Below are positions 52,931 through 63,539 of a DNA stretch of 64,000 nucleotides, piece by piece. Numbering within the stretch: the stretch's first letter is position 1; the number at the start of each line of letters is the position of its first letter. Position numbers and translations under genes: made by a program. Origin of the DNA: Adiantum capillus-veneris (taxonomy: Eukaryota; Streptophyta; Polypodiopsida; Polypodiales; Pteridaceae); contig CM043966.1 of NCBI GenBank assembly GCA_014529385.2, forward strand, positions 93,325,087-93,389,086, written 5' to 3'. A model generated the notes under the pieces. The model worked only from the letters and a program-made list of their open reading frames with translations, did not search any database and was not told the origin of the DNA.

Positions 52931-53450
52931 ATGTCAGGGGAATCATCTCAACAAAAGTCCACTTCAAGGGGTATTAACGGTGAGCCGCAGGAATTAAAAT
53001 GGCGAGGAAAAGATTCAGAGGTGGAACCTCATAAAGATCCTCTTGCGGCAGCTTTTAGCTCGCTTTTTGTAAATGTGGCTAATATTGTGCAGTCTCAACT
53101 TCAGGTTTGTATATGAAAGAACGCTTTTTGGCCTAAGGAATGTATTGTAGTCTTTTTGAAAGATGTCCTTTGCAATGCAGTGTGACACAGAGTCATTGGA
53201 GCTTCTTGAAAGGATGAACTTGCGAACAGCAGAGGAGTACAATGAATTTGGTGATTTTGCAGCTGGCCTTCGAGTTTTTGTGGAGCGCCTTAAGTTGAAA
53301 AATGATAGTTTCCAACAGTTTAATCAACAGATTGATGAGATTGAACACGAAGTTTCAGAGCTTGAGGGTGCTGTATCTTTTTTAAATAATCACACTAGTG
53401 CCATAGAATCCAAGCTTCGACGGGCTTATGCTGAAGGGCTGATAGACTAA
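52931..53450 (+). CDS. BLOS2: BLOC-1 subunit 2 homologue (two exons)
   Basis: Exon 1 is 52931-53104 (58 codons, phase 0) and exon 2 is 53181-53450 (89 codons and TAA), giving 147 residues. Motifs match plant BLOS2: DPLAAAFSSLFVNVANIVQSQLQ at the exon 1 end, then SLELLERMNLRTAEEYNEFGDFAAGLRVFVERLK and a helical tail (QQIDEIEHEVSELEGAVSFL). The protein is nearly all helix, as in BLOC-1 subunits, which form a long coiled-coil rod. In plants BLOS2 works with BLOS1 on endosomes and affects transport to the vacuole. The N-terminal 30 residues are hydrophilic and not conserved as far as I can judge. The splice joins two conserved halves, which supports a functional gene. No lesion is seen. Confidence 0.88.
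53105..53180 (+). other. BLOS2 intron
   Basis: 76 bases, gtttgtat donor and tgcaatgcag acceptor; T-rich near the acceptor. Reading through it gives a stop within a few codons. Confidence 0.85.
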
Positions 53451-53853
53451 GTGCATTCTCTTTCAGATCATTAGGATAGGCTTGAATGCACGTGAGTTTA
53501 TTGACTCTATGTGTACATATACTAGTAGGCCTGTAGTGTTGTCTGAACCATGGAAACATTAAAGCAAGGGAAGCTGGATGGCTGTTAAATGCAGTTTCAG
53601 CATCATTTGTTTGTCATAAGTGGTGAGTGTCTCATCAATTTTTTACAAATAAGATCTCTCTCTTAACCCCCCCCCCCCCCCCTCCCAAATCCCCATTGAT
53701 GTATCCATGTTACTGCCATTTGTATCACTTAGGCTCTATCCTAGTTACCCATTACCCTTGTTGGTAAGCAGTTTTACTTTAGGATCTAGGGTTTTTTCTT
53801 ATTATGTTTTTCCCTCATATGGTTGTAACTTCTGGTCTCATCAGTAAGCAATG

Positions 53854-53855
<2 letters not shown>
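53451..53855 (+). other. BLOS2 3' flank
   Basis: Probable 3' UTR and intergenic DNA. A C-run lies at 53668-53681. No AATAAA close to the stop; aaataagatc at 53648 is the best candidate signal. Confidence 0.5.

Positions 53856-53887
<32 letters not shown>
53856..53887. repeat. (CT)n microsatellite before the LINE
   Basis: CT run directly upstream of the LINE 5' region. Confidence 0.95.
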
Positions 53888-53889
<2 letters not shown>

Positions 53890-53988
53890 GAGTTGAGCTT
53901 TTTCATACTAGCAGGGTTTTTTTCAGAGGAAGCAGAGGGCTTGTTTGAAGCACACCCCCTACTTGCAGGCCACTTTCCCTCTATCTAA

Positions 53989-55000
53989 ATGGATGAATCA
54001 ACAGAGCACGGAGAAGGCGGCCTTTTCAAGACTCCACCAAAGGCAGAGAAAACTTTCCGATGATAGAGGCTGAGGGAAAGCTTACCATCCCCGCGGAGGG
54101 TAGTGAAGGTGTCCAAGACCAAAGATGAGCACATATATGAGAAGGTACAAATGATGATTAGAGCTGAGCTGAATTTTCTGAGAGCAACTTTGAAAGAGAA
54201 GTATCTGCTGCCATGCAAGCCTACAAAACTGAACTAAATAATACACCCAAAGAGGAAGTGCGAAATGCTATGAAAGCCGAGGTCATTGCTACCAAGACAT
54301 TGTTACAAAAAAAGTTAGATGAGACAACTTTCACTTTTGAAGCATGGAAATCCAAAGTGGAAAAGTTGATGAGTAAAAAGGATGCTGTGATTGAAGGTCC
54401 AATGGTGAACTCGAAGACTATAAAAGCAAGTCGGAGAAGGATGGGGAAACCCAGCCCTCATTGACAGAGGAGCTGAGTAACAACAATGAGAACACTCTAG
54501 GAAGAGGAGCAGTGGAAAACGCGGGAAGCCTCGTCATGGGCGGATATCCTCTTCAAAATGCAAAAGAAGATTGATGAAGTGGAGAAGTGGATCAAGGTCG
54601 CACATAAAGGAAAAGATGGAATGTCTACTACCACACCCCCATCCACCACAATGATTAACTTGACCTTGGAGGAGGAGCAAAAGAGGAAGATGAGAGCTCT
54701 TCATATTTGTGTCACAGGTCTCAAGGACACCAACAATGTGGAAGAAGGTATTGAACTCCTGAAACAAATAAGCATTCTGAACCTATGCACACAGGGCTTG
54801 GAGATAGGAAAAAAAAGTGAATGATGGGAGAGCTAAAAAGGAGTTTATGAAGAAAAGACCAACACTCGAGTAGATTGGGATTTTCCAGGCTGATGATCTC
54901 ACCCTAGCATAGATAACACACATGCAAGAGAAAATGCCGGAGATCAAAGCAACCAGAGAGAAAGGGAAATTGCTTTCTACTGAGGGAGGAGAGGTGTGAT
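53989..55000 (+). pseudogene. LINE ORF1
   Basis: Probable start ATG 53989 (MDESTEHGEGGLFKTPPKAEKTF), then stops at about 54060. Charged helical segments at 54120-54460 and 54558-54824 (KRKMRALHICVTGLKDTNNVEEGIELL), then ADDLTLA and KMPEIKATREKGKLLSTEGGE around 54890-54995. The last part parallels the ORF1 fragment at 50.7 kb. The likely role is RNA binding; the copy is broken. Confidence 0.7.
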
Positions 55001-55029
55001 CTTGGAGAGATGCTCCACATGACTGTGCG

Positions 55030-55744
55030 AGACGCATGGGACCAGCCTAAAGTCAGCAGCCTTGAACTGTAATGGATCACCGAAGCTTGATGTAGGTGCC
55101 TTGAAGACAGCTTTGAACAAAGAGACGTCATCTTCTATTCAGAGACACCAGGCATTGGTTAGCACCCTACCGAAGGTGACAGGATACTGTTGGGAGTCTA
55201 CTGGAGGTGAGATTAGGATGAGGATTTGGAGGTGTAGCAGTATTGTACAAGGAGGAGTTGCAGTCCTTCATTCATATTGTATGAAGGGATGAACAGGGTC
55301 AAGGTGGGAGCAGAGACGGATAGACTATTGTACATTGCAATATGTTATTTTGTTTCCAGCACATCTCCCTATACATCACCCAAGAAACAGTCACCTTCCA
55401 TGATTCTTGATGAGGACATATGGAAGCTCTCTAGGGATATGGATATCATCCTACTGGGAGACTTTGCAACCTAGAGGCAATTTTCCTCTTTTGACACGAT
55501 TGAGAAGAGGCTGATAGAGATAGATACTACAAAGCTTAGACTTAGTCGCAACTCACAAAACAAGGAGTACATAAAGTATGGGAGATATCTACTGGAGATG
55601 GGGAGAGCCATTCTAAATGGCTTGGGGAGATATATGACATCTAGCAGTTTTACTTGCTTTCCTCATAAACGAGGAGCTAGCACGATAGATTATGTGTTAA
55701 GCTCAAATAGGATTCACCCCATGTATTCACGATCTCACAATGGA
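55030..55744 (+). pseudogene. LINE endonuclease domain
   Basis: AP-endonuclease-type text in shifting frames: LNCNGSPKLDVGALKTALN at 55056, a GGVAVL stretch at 55245, DIILLGDF at 55440, and near the end GRYMTSSSFTCFPHKRGASTIDYVLSSNRI around 55630-55710. These are the usual catalytic neighbourhoods (GDF and S-x-IDYV). This domain would nick target DNA. It is interrupted at 55745 by the F0 LTR. Confidence 0.82.
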
Positions 55745-55913
55745 GCCTTGTCCTATCCCTGATCCTAACCCTAGCCATCCTGCAGATTCGGGCCGAGGGG
55801 CCTAAACCCTAACAGAAGAAGCAGAAGAAGTTCTTACTAACTTATTGAAGTCAGTCGAGGGGCCTAAAAGACAAAAGGGCTTATGATTAATAATCCTAAC
55901 TCAACCAACTCAC

Positions 55914-56587
55914 TGTTAAGTATGGAGCTTGATTTACCCTTGTAATTTTTTGTGGTAAAAGTGCACATTTGTAAGGCCCCCATTATGAGGAGAAGCCATC
56001 GTGCGTGAAGGAAAATCACTCACCGGAAACCAAAATTTTCACGGACAAGAATCAGGGGCAACTTTAAAGGCCTCGGGGGCGGAGGCCTCCGAGATTTTTT
56101 TTTCGTCGGAATATTATGACCGGAAAGTGGTCGGAAAACAACCGGTCAGTTGGCCGGTGGTCGGAAGTCAATGGCCGGTGGCCGAATTCAAAAGCGGACT
56201 TGTCTTCTCAAGGGCGGCCACACATGGGCGGATTGTAGGGTCTCTCATAAGAGAGGGCAACCCTTTTGGCCTATAAAAGGAGGCCATTTCTACACACATT
56301 TCATAGTGTGAAGTCGATGCAACAAGGTGAGTGTGAGGTGGTGAGAGTGAAGCAAGGCGGGAGCTCCATTAAGGGTATAATCCCTTTGTAAACTACTTCT
56401 TGTTTTGAAGTACTAAAGCCATTGAGTGGTTGCTTTCCCGTGGACGTAGCCCACATTGGGTGAACCACGTATATCGTGTGTACTCTCTCTCTCTCTCTCT
56501 ACTCTATAATCTCATGTATATAAATCTGTCTCTCTCCATTAAGTAATCTACTCAATTATCTATTTAGCTACGTCTTATTTCCTAACA
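55914..56587 (+). repeat. Solo LTR of another family
   Basis: 674 bp, TGTTAAGTATGG...CCTAACA, with an exact target duplication ctcac (55909-55913 and 56588-56592). No internal sequence, so it is the product of LTR-LTR recombination. Confidence 0.93.
56271..56280 (+). promoter_or_regulatory. TATA box of the solo LTR
   Basis: ctataaaagg, a consensus TATA box in a promoter-like place (middle of the LTR, followed by a transcribed-leader-like stretch). Confidence 0.7.
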
Positions 56588-56966
56588 CTCACAGACTCCC
56601 GTCGAGGAGCCTAAAATCTTAAAAGATCAACGAGAATCCAAATCTACGCAAAGCTAATGGCATGGAAGATTGTAAGGGCATGCCCAAATTTCGCGTTGAC
56701 AAATGTATGGAATTTCGGATATTACAATGGATGCTTTGTGGTGTCACTGAGCATTTGGATGTGTTGCTTTTCAATTGAGATGCTTTTGGATAAGCCAAGG
56801 GCCTTTAATTATGTTATGTGGGCTCTCTCTCTAGCATTATATTGCGTGGAGAAGCAAAGCAGAGTTCCCAGAGCTTGAGCAATATAAAGAAACACGGAAA
56901 GGGGCGCCAGGGTTTGGGGCCAATGCCGTCTGGGAGTGGAACTTTGCCACTCCATGTATCGTGTGG

Positions 56967-57025
<59 letters not shown>

Positions 57026-57079
57026 AATTGTTTTGAAGTGCTAAAAGTTTGTTCCAATCTGTTCTTTTCAATTGGTACA

Positions 57080-57231
57080 TTTGGGTGTGATGGCTAACGT
57101 TGCTACGCGAGAATATTAAGAGCTCCGATATGGAATGCGAAAACTGATTGACCCTGAGATTTTTGACCTAACTTGATTAAGTTTTTACAGGTCTAGTTCC
57201 GGACTATTACTCTTCTTTCGAGAGGGGGATA
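57080..57231 (+). other. Remnant of F internal 3' end
   Basis: About 150 bases matching 59034-59192, the end of the F interior, including the purine tract cgagagggggata. The remainder of that interior has been deleted. Confidence 0.85.
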
Positions 57232-57841
57232 TGTCACAAACTGATGACGTGTCAACCACGAAAGGGGGTTAGGACCCCTTGATCCTAACCTTGGCCAACC
57301 TGGAGATCCTGACATGGTGGCCCAAACCCTAACAATAGAAGTAGAAGTTCTTACCAAATTACTAAAGGGCCTAAAAGACAAAAGGGTTTAGGATAATAAT
57401 CCTAACCCATCCAAATGAACGAATTTTGGCCAAGGGGCCTAAAACCTTAGATCAACGAGAACCCAAATCTACCCAAAACTGATGATGTGGCAAATTGTAC
57501 AAATATGCCCGGATTTTGCGATGGTAGCTCGACGAAATTCTGGATTTTGTGTTGGCTACTTTTTGGTGTCAGATTTTGGACACTGAGCTGTTGCTTTTGG
57601 ATAGGCCAAGGGCCTTCAAATATGTTATATGGGCTCTCTCTTTGGCATTCTACCGCGTGGAGAAGAAGAGCAGAGTTTCAAGGACTTGTTGCATTATAAA
57701 GAAATATCGCAAGAGGCACGAGTGTGCCACTTTGTGTCTCGTGAGGATCCTCTCTCTCTCTTTCTGTTCAATTGTTTTGATGTGCTAAAAGTTTGTTTCA
57801 GTTTGTTCTTTTTAGTTGGCACGTGGTGCCGTCGTGCTACA
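57232..57841 (+). repeat. F-family LTR F1
   Basis: 610 bp, TGTCACAAACTGATGACG...GTGCTACA, followed by a primer site with two changes (tggtatgaaagc, 57843-57854). TATA-like gggccttcaaatatg at 57608; a degraded recurrent module at 57693. Confidence 0.9.
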
Positions 57842-59192
57842 GTGGTATGAAAGCTTTAGGCGTGTGCTTTTCTAAAAGCATACCAATCCATTCAAGAACA
57901 AACAAAGTAACATGGCACCAAAACTTTACAGTTCTTGTAGGAGTTTGATAACATCTATGCCCTGGGGAACTACACTTAAGAATTCAATATCTCTCGAGCC
58001 ACTTTTTTCCTCAAAGACTAGCTATATCCAAGCCACACACTCCAAGGACTAGGCAAGCATTCAAGAAAATTATTTGCCCGAAGTTACATGACCTCTTTTG
58101 AAGTGCAGCTTTTTGCAAAGTGGGGTAACATGAAAATGCTTGCCACGGTTCTATGATAGCCTACAATAGGAAATTCCTCCACATCTATCTTCACGTGTCT
58201 CTTCAAGTTGATACCCTTGGAGGATGAGTGCGAACGCTATATCATTGGACTACCATCACACGGCTATAGAAATACTATTTGTCCAAGCAAGTTTTTGTTA
58301 CGAAAGAGTTTATGGAATACGTTGCAATCGGCTACAAACTTATGAAAGGAACCAAATTATACCTTTGTGGCAAGATGGAAAGCCAATCGTCTTTCGAGTT
58401 CGATTGATCGAGATCTACCTAGAATACTTTTAAGTTTGCTTTGTCTTTAGATATTGTTGAACTTAGTTTGAAATGGAGTTTATCTTTTTGAACTTGAAAT
58501 AGAGTTTATCTATTTAAATTGAAACTCGTTTGAAATGGAGTTTATCTGTTTTGAACTTGTCTTGGTGCCGATTGACTTTGCTTGATTCTGGTTTTAATGA
58601 TTTTGGGAAAACCTTTGGATCACTCATGGTTGGGACCTTCGTCTGGGGGAGGAGTGTTCAAGAGAAAATTGTGATTGAAATTATGTGATCAACTCATGGC
58701 TTGAACATTGCTTTGGGAGGAGTATTGAAGAGAAGAACGTGATTAAAGATGTCTGAAAATCTCATGGGTCAAGCTTTTCCTAGGGGGAGGATTCATGTGA
58801 GTGTGGGGAGAGTATTCATGGGGGATGTGTGCCTTTAAAATTTTCATGATTTGGGACCTCTGTACTCAGAGGGAGTGTTCATCGGTGAGTTTATGTCTCT
58901 ATGTCATGTAATTGCATCTGTAATCATATGTGTTGCATCGTGAATGATAACCTTAAAATTTTGGAATTGGGTGAGATTGCCTGCGTATGTAATATTAATG
59001 AATCGACACCCCTATAAAGATCATCACAGTCTGGGTGTGATGGCTAACATTGCTACGCCAAAATATCAAGAGCTTTGTTACGGAATGAGAAAATGGATCG
59101 ACCCTCGGGACGACCCTTGGATTTTGAGCTAACTTGATCGAGTTTTTGTAAGTTTAATCCCGAACGATTACTTTTCTTTCAAGAGGGGGTTA
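57842..59192 (+). mobile_element. Interior of F element with capsid remnant
   Basis: 1.35 kb between F1 and F2. A decayed capsid (57905-58400) parallels the 26-kb gag: gtttgataacatctatgccctggggaactacac, caagcattcaagaaaat, cttgccacgg. The tail has loosely repeated ggaggagtRttcaag words. No pol. With F1 and F2 it is a non-autonomous element of about 2.8 kb. Confidence 0.82.
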
Positions 59193-60036
59193 TGACACAA
59201 ATTGTTGACATGTCAACCACTGAAGATGAAGGGGGTTAGGACTCTGTGATCCTAACACTATCGAATGTGACAATCCCGGCCGAGGGGTCTAAACCTTAAC
59301 AAAAGAAGTTCGCCAAGGGCAACCAGAGGGATTTTCTAGTCTAGATGTGTGTGTGTGTGTGTAGATACCTAAGGAGTAAACTAAGGATTGTTCTTAAGGA
59401 CCAATATGTATAAAAACATAAAAACACAATCCAACAAGGAGACTTTCTAAAGGATTAGAGGAGATAATAAGTCCAACTTACTGAAGCCGATCAAGAGGCC
59501 CTAGAAGAAAAAAGGGTCAGGATTAATAATCCTCACCCAACCAACTGATAGATTTTGGTCGAGGGGCCTGAAACCTTAAAAGACCGACTAAAACCCAAAT
59601 CTACGCAAAGCTGATGACATGGTAGACTATACGGACATGCCCAAATTTCGCACTAACAGCTGTATGGAATTTTGGATTTTGGGTTGGTTACTTTTTTTCG
59701 TCAAATTTTGAACACTGAGCTTTTGGATGTGTTGCTTTTCATGTAAATGCTTTTGGATAGGCCAAGGGCCTTTAAATTTGTTAACTGGGCTCTCTCTCCG
59801 GCAGTCTATCGCATGGAGAAGTAGAGCAGAGTTCTCAAAGCTTGTATCTTGTTGAGAAATATAAAGAAATCCGGAAGGGATGCCAGGGTTTGGGTCTAGT
59901 GCCGTCTGAGAGTGGAACTCTACCGTCCTGTGTCATGTGGACTCTCTCTCTCTCTCTCTTTTCAATTGTTTTTGAAGTGCTAATTTTTTTTTCTAGTTTG
60001 TTCTTTTCAGTTGACACGTGGTGCCGTCCCGTTACA
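59193..60036 (+). repeat. F-family LTR F2
   Basis: 844 bp, TGACACAAATTGTTGAC...CCGTTACA. Longer than F1 because of a 59330-59470 stretch with a GT run. Recurrent module at 59858-59900. Confidence 0.88.
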
Positions 60037-61070
60037 AGTCATATCATTTTCGATGGAGTTCCACTAATGGAGTAGCCATACTCAGGGATCTATAGACTTG
60101 CTCCCGAGATACAGTTTGTGTAGAGAGACGAGTAGAGTCTTCACATCTGAGACATAGAATTTTGAGTATGGATCCATGGAGGACTTTGGCAGAGCTAACT
60201 CAGATCTTCATTGAGGCTATGACGACATCTTTCCCCCATAGCCAGCCCACAATGTGACAACTTTGTGGGAGCATGCCCCAGAACAGTTGGTTTGATGAGG
60301 AATGCAAAGAGATGAGAGCTGAGTTGCGGAGAGAGGTTGCTACAAAGACGTAAGCATTCTTGGCCCTGCTTGAGAGAGACATGTACCAACTGTTCTTGAG
60401 TTAGGATTGAAGGGAGGCTTGGAGGATGCTTCAAGAGCGTTCCACACCTGTCGCTACTACCTCTCCGGAGACTTGGGGGGAGTATGCAACCTCACTATTT
60501 ACCATGCCATATCAAGCCCTATGCCCGATCCGCCATAGCATTGCCCACCCACTTGTACTTTCTTTCCCATATACATGGTAAACAAAAGCCATTGACAAGT
60601 CGAGTACGAGGAGATCACATGACCATGATGGATTAGTAGCTGAGTACTTCATACATGCCAAAGACACGGTAGGGGATCTACTAGCTCTCATGTTTAATAG
60701 TGCTCTGTGAGGGGTTTCTGGACATTTCGAGTATGTCCACGATCGTGTCAATGTTCAAGTATGGTGATCCCAATTTACCAAATAACTATCACACTATTAA
60801 TGTTGGTCACTCATTGACCAAACTTTGACCCTCTTTGATTATATATTGATTAGGAGGCATAGGAGCCGAGTCGGCAGGCACTTGGATATCATGATTCTTG
60901 TATGCTGATGATATTGTGCTTGTAGAAGACTCCTCATACGGTATGCAACAGCACCTCAAGGCCGTACACACTTTTGCGTAGGGAAGTGGTTTGTCAGTGA
61001 ACCTCGGTAAAACTGAGGCCATGGCGTTCAACTGTCACAATCAGGTTCGCAAACGAATAATCAACAAGCT
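60037..61070 (+). pseudogene. LINE reverse transcriptase region
   Basis: Readable in changing frames: SWFDEECKEMRAELRREV near 60285, DHDGLVAEYFIHAKD near 60630, FEYVHDR then (other frame) STIVSMFKYGDPNLPNNYHTI near 60735-60795, and the catalytic box FLYADDIVLVEDS near 60898-60935, followed by SGLSVNLGKTEAMAFN. The Y-A-D-D site is intact but the frame is not. Confidence 0.88.
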
Positions 61071-61548
61071 AAAAATGAATAATCTTTTGACTCAAAAGAG
61101 ACGAGGGAGAAGATCGACATAGTATTTGGGACCAAAAGATGGGTATGTCTCCCCCCCCTTAAAGATAATCTTTATTAGGGAGATTCTTTTAACAAGCACA
61201 AGAACTGGAGTGACCCCTACGTTCTAAATCTTCCGACTCAATGGTCAATTCCTTCCCAAGCAGGAAATTCCCAAGAGACGAGCTCTCAATTTTTTTCCCT
61301 TATGTTCCCATAGCGTGAAGCTCTACCAATGGCACACATTTTTCTTACTCTTCACCCTTTCAAAGTATCCGCAATGCTTGGTGAAGGATTCATAAAGAGC
61401 GGGCGGCATTATGGAGAGCTTGAGGGAGAGCTTGAGAGTGATGGGGAGCTTGAGGGAGAGCTTGATGAATGGAGAGAGCTTGAGGGAGATAGGGGAGGTG
61501 GTAAGTTGATGAAGAAGAAGAAAGGGTGGGAAAGCATTATATAGATTT

Positions 61549-61551
<3 letters not shown>

Positions 61552-61610
<59 letters not shown>
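61552..61610. repeat. (GA)n microsatellite
   Basis: GA run of about 59 bases in unit 1. Confidence 0.97.
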
Positions 61611-61612
<2 letters not shown>

Positions 61613-61904
61613 ATGACTATTGCATCATGTCACGGTGACATGCCCCCCAAGCCTCCCAAATGCCCACTCTCCGAAGGCAGAAACGTTCAAAAATGCAATC
61701 ATTGGCAGATGGTTAAACTGGCTAACGGCTCCAATTTTAGAAAAAAATAACCACACGAGTACGAGACGCAACACACGGAGCATACGGAATGTACTGTACG
61801 ATATGGATGCTGTTGACAACGTACGAGGATAACCCTGATACAAAAGTAATTGCTTTCACCCTAGGCCGTCTAGACAATGCGTCTGTAGCCACATTCTTAT
61901 GTCG

Positions 61905-62740
61905 AGCTATTGAAGGATCTGGATGTGAAACATGGACAAAAAGTTAGGCCATGTCATTTGCTTCTCAGATAATTTTCGTTGCGTAAGGAAATACTGCAAA
62001 CTCTCATGGTCGGTTTTGATCACAAAATCCGCTGCTAGAAGGTAGTGCTTCCAGGTAGACAAGGCAAGAATCAGAGCCATAAGTTCCTTCGCGTAGATCA
62101 AGGCATGCAAGTCTACATCCTTAAGCCTTCTACTTTCATAAGCCAATGCATGGGCTTCTCGGTTAAGCATTGCGCCGGTGTAATCACCTGAAGCATCGCA
62201 GTGAACCTTGAATGGTTTCCTTAAGTCTAGCACTATCAAAATAGGTCCATGGCTTAATAGATACTATAGCCTATCAAAGGTACCTTGTTGTCTCAATCCC
62301 CATTTGAAAGGAATCTTGTTCCTTGTTAGGTCATGGAGTGGTCCTGCTACTTGAGCAAAGCCTCGGATAAACCTTCGATAATAGGAACACAATCCTAGAA
62401 AGCTACGTACATCTCATTCCTTTCGAATGTCCTTCTCAAAGTCTGGTGGAAGAAATTGTTCATAAAATTCAACTTTGAATTGAGCCCATGTTCTGGATTG
62501 TGGCTAACCAACAGCTGCTTGCTATCTCCTTGAGATGCATCCCAACATGATGCAACTTGGATTTTTCAGTAAAGTTCTCATTGGCAAAGCAACTTCAAAC
62601 TGCTTGATGAAAGACAATGCCTTGGAAATGTCTCTATGTCTTGTGTAGCTGTCAAAATTCACATCCTTGTCACTGGATTTGTAAACCCTCATCTTGCAGT
62701 GTCACCTGCAGTTATCCTTCTTGACCTTTGGCTTTTCTAG
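61905..62740 (-). pseudogene. Gypsy gag-RNase H remnant (minus)
   Basis: Frame 62239-61907 is RNase H (KPFKVHCDASGDYTGAML, YAKELMALILALSTWKHYLL, KTDHESLQYFL). Upstream on the minus strand comes LCSYYRRFIRGFAQVAGPLHDL (about 62410-62330), then directly gag text (ALSFIKQFEVA, AQFKVEFYEQFLPPDFE, about 62640-62440). Protease and most of the reverse transcriptase are deleted. Confidence 0.82.
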
Positions 62741-62741
62741 G

Positions 62742-63393
62742 CTGGCACTTGGATATCACGATTGTTGTATGCTGATGATATTGTGCTTATAGTAGACTCC
62801 ATAGAGGGTATGGCAGCAACATCTCAAGGACGTTCACACTTTTGCATAGGGCAGTGGTTTGTCAGTGAACTTTGATAAAACCAAGGCCATCGTGTTCAAT
62901 TGTCACAAACAGTAGAGCACACAAATAATCAACAAGCTGAAAATGAATAATCTTTTGACTCAAGAGATGAGGGAGAAGATCGACATAGTATTTGGGACCA
63001 AAATATGGGTTGGTCCCCCCCTCCCTCCCCCTTGAAGAGAATCTTTATTTTACAAGCACAAGAACTGGAGTGACCCCTACGTTCTAAATCTTCCGACTCA
63101 ATGGTCAATTCCTTCCCAAGCGGGAAATTCCCAAGAGACGAGCTCTCAATTTTGTTTCCATATGTTCCCATAGCGTGAAGCTCTACCAACGGCACACATT
63201 TTTCTTCCTCTTCACCCTTTTAAAGTATCGGTAATGCTTGGTGAAGGCTTCATAAAGAGAGGGTGTCATTATGGAGAGCTTGATGAATGATGGAGAGAGC
63301 TTGAGAGTGATGGAGAGATCTTGAGGGAGATAGGGGAGGTGGTAAGTTGATGGAGAAGAAGAAAGGATGGGCAAGAATTATATAGATTTTAGG

Positions 63394-63435
<42 letters not shown>

Positions 63436-63500
63436 ATGTATGATGTGCCATGGCCCATGGATGATGGAGGGAGAGGTAGGTTAAAACTCAAAGGGAGATG

Positions 63501-63539
<39 letters not shown>

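Larger units (their letters stand above)
55745..57079 (+). repeat. F-family LTR F0, truncated, with solo LTR inside
   Basis: Matches F1 and F2 from about gatcctaaccctag to ttcttttcaattggtaca, lacking the first 50 or so and last 20 bases. A solo LTR of another family lies inside (55914-56587). Recurrent module at 56881-56924; (CT)n at 56970-57023. Confidence 0.85.
53888..61070 (+). mobile_element. LINE (non-LTR retrotransposon), split by LTR elements
   Basis: First-protein, endonuclease and reverse transcriptase parts occur in the correct order on the plus strand: 53989-55000, 55030-55744 and, after the F-family cluster, 60037-61070. Each part has stops and shifts. The 5' side abuts a (CT)n tract. 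The 3' end is not clear because the reverse transcriptase part runs into the tandem duplication. Confidence 0.85.
60880..62741. repeat. Tandem duplication unit 1
   Basis: From ggcacttggatatcatga to about 62741. It contains the end of the LINE reverse transcriptase, a GA-rich stretch, (GA)n at 61552-61610 and a minus-strand Gypsy remnant. The same order recurs in unit 2, shifted by about 1.86-1.93 kb. Confidence 0.92.

Noticed and set aside
54213-54824. Second host gene with coiled coil downstream of BLOS2
   Set aside because: Position and order before an endonuclease domain, stops, and resemblance to the ORF1 fragment at 50.7 kb make it a LINE first protein.
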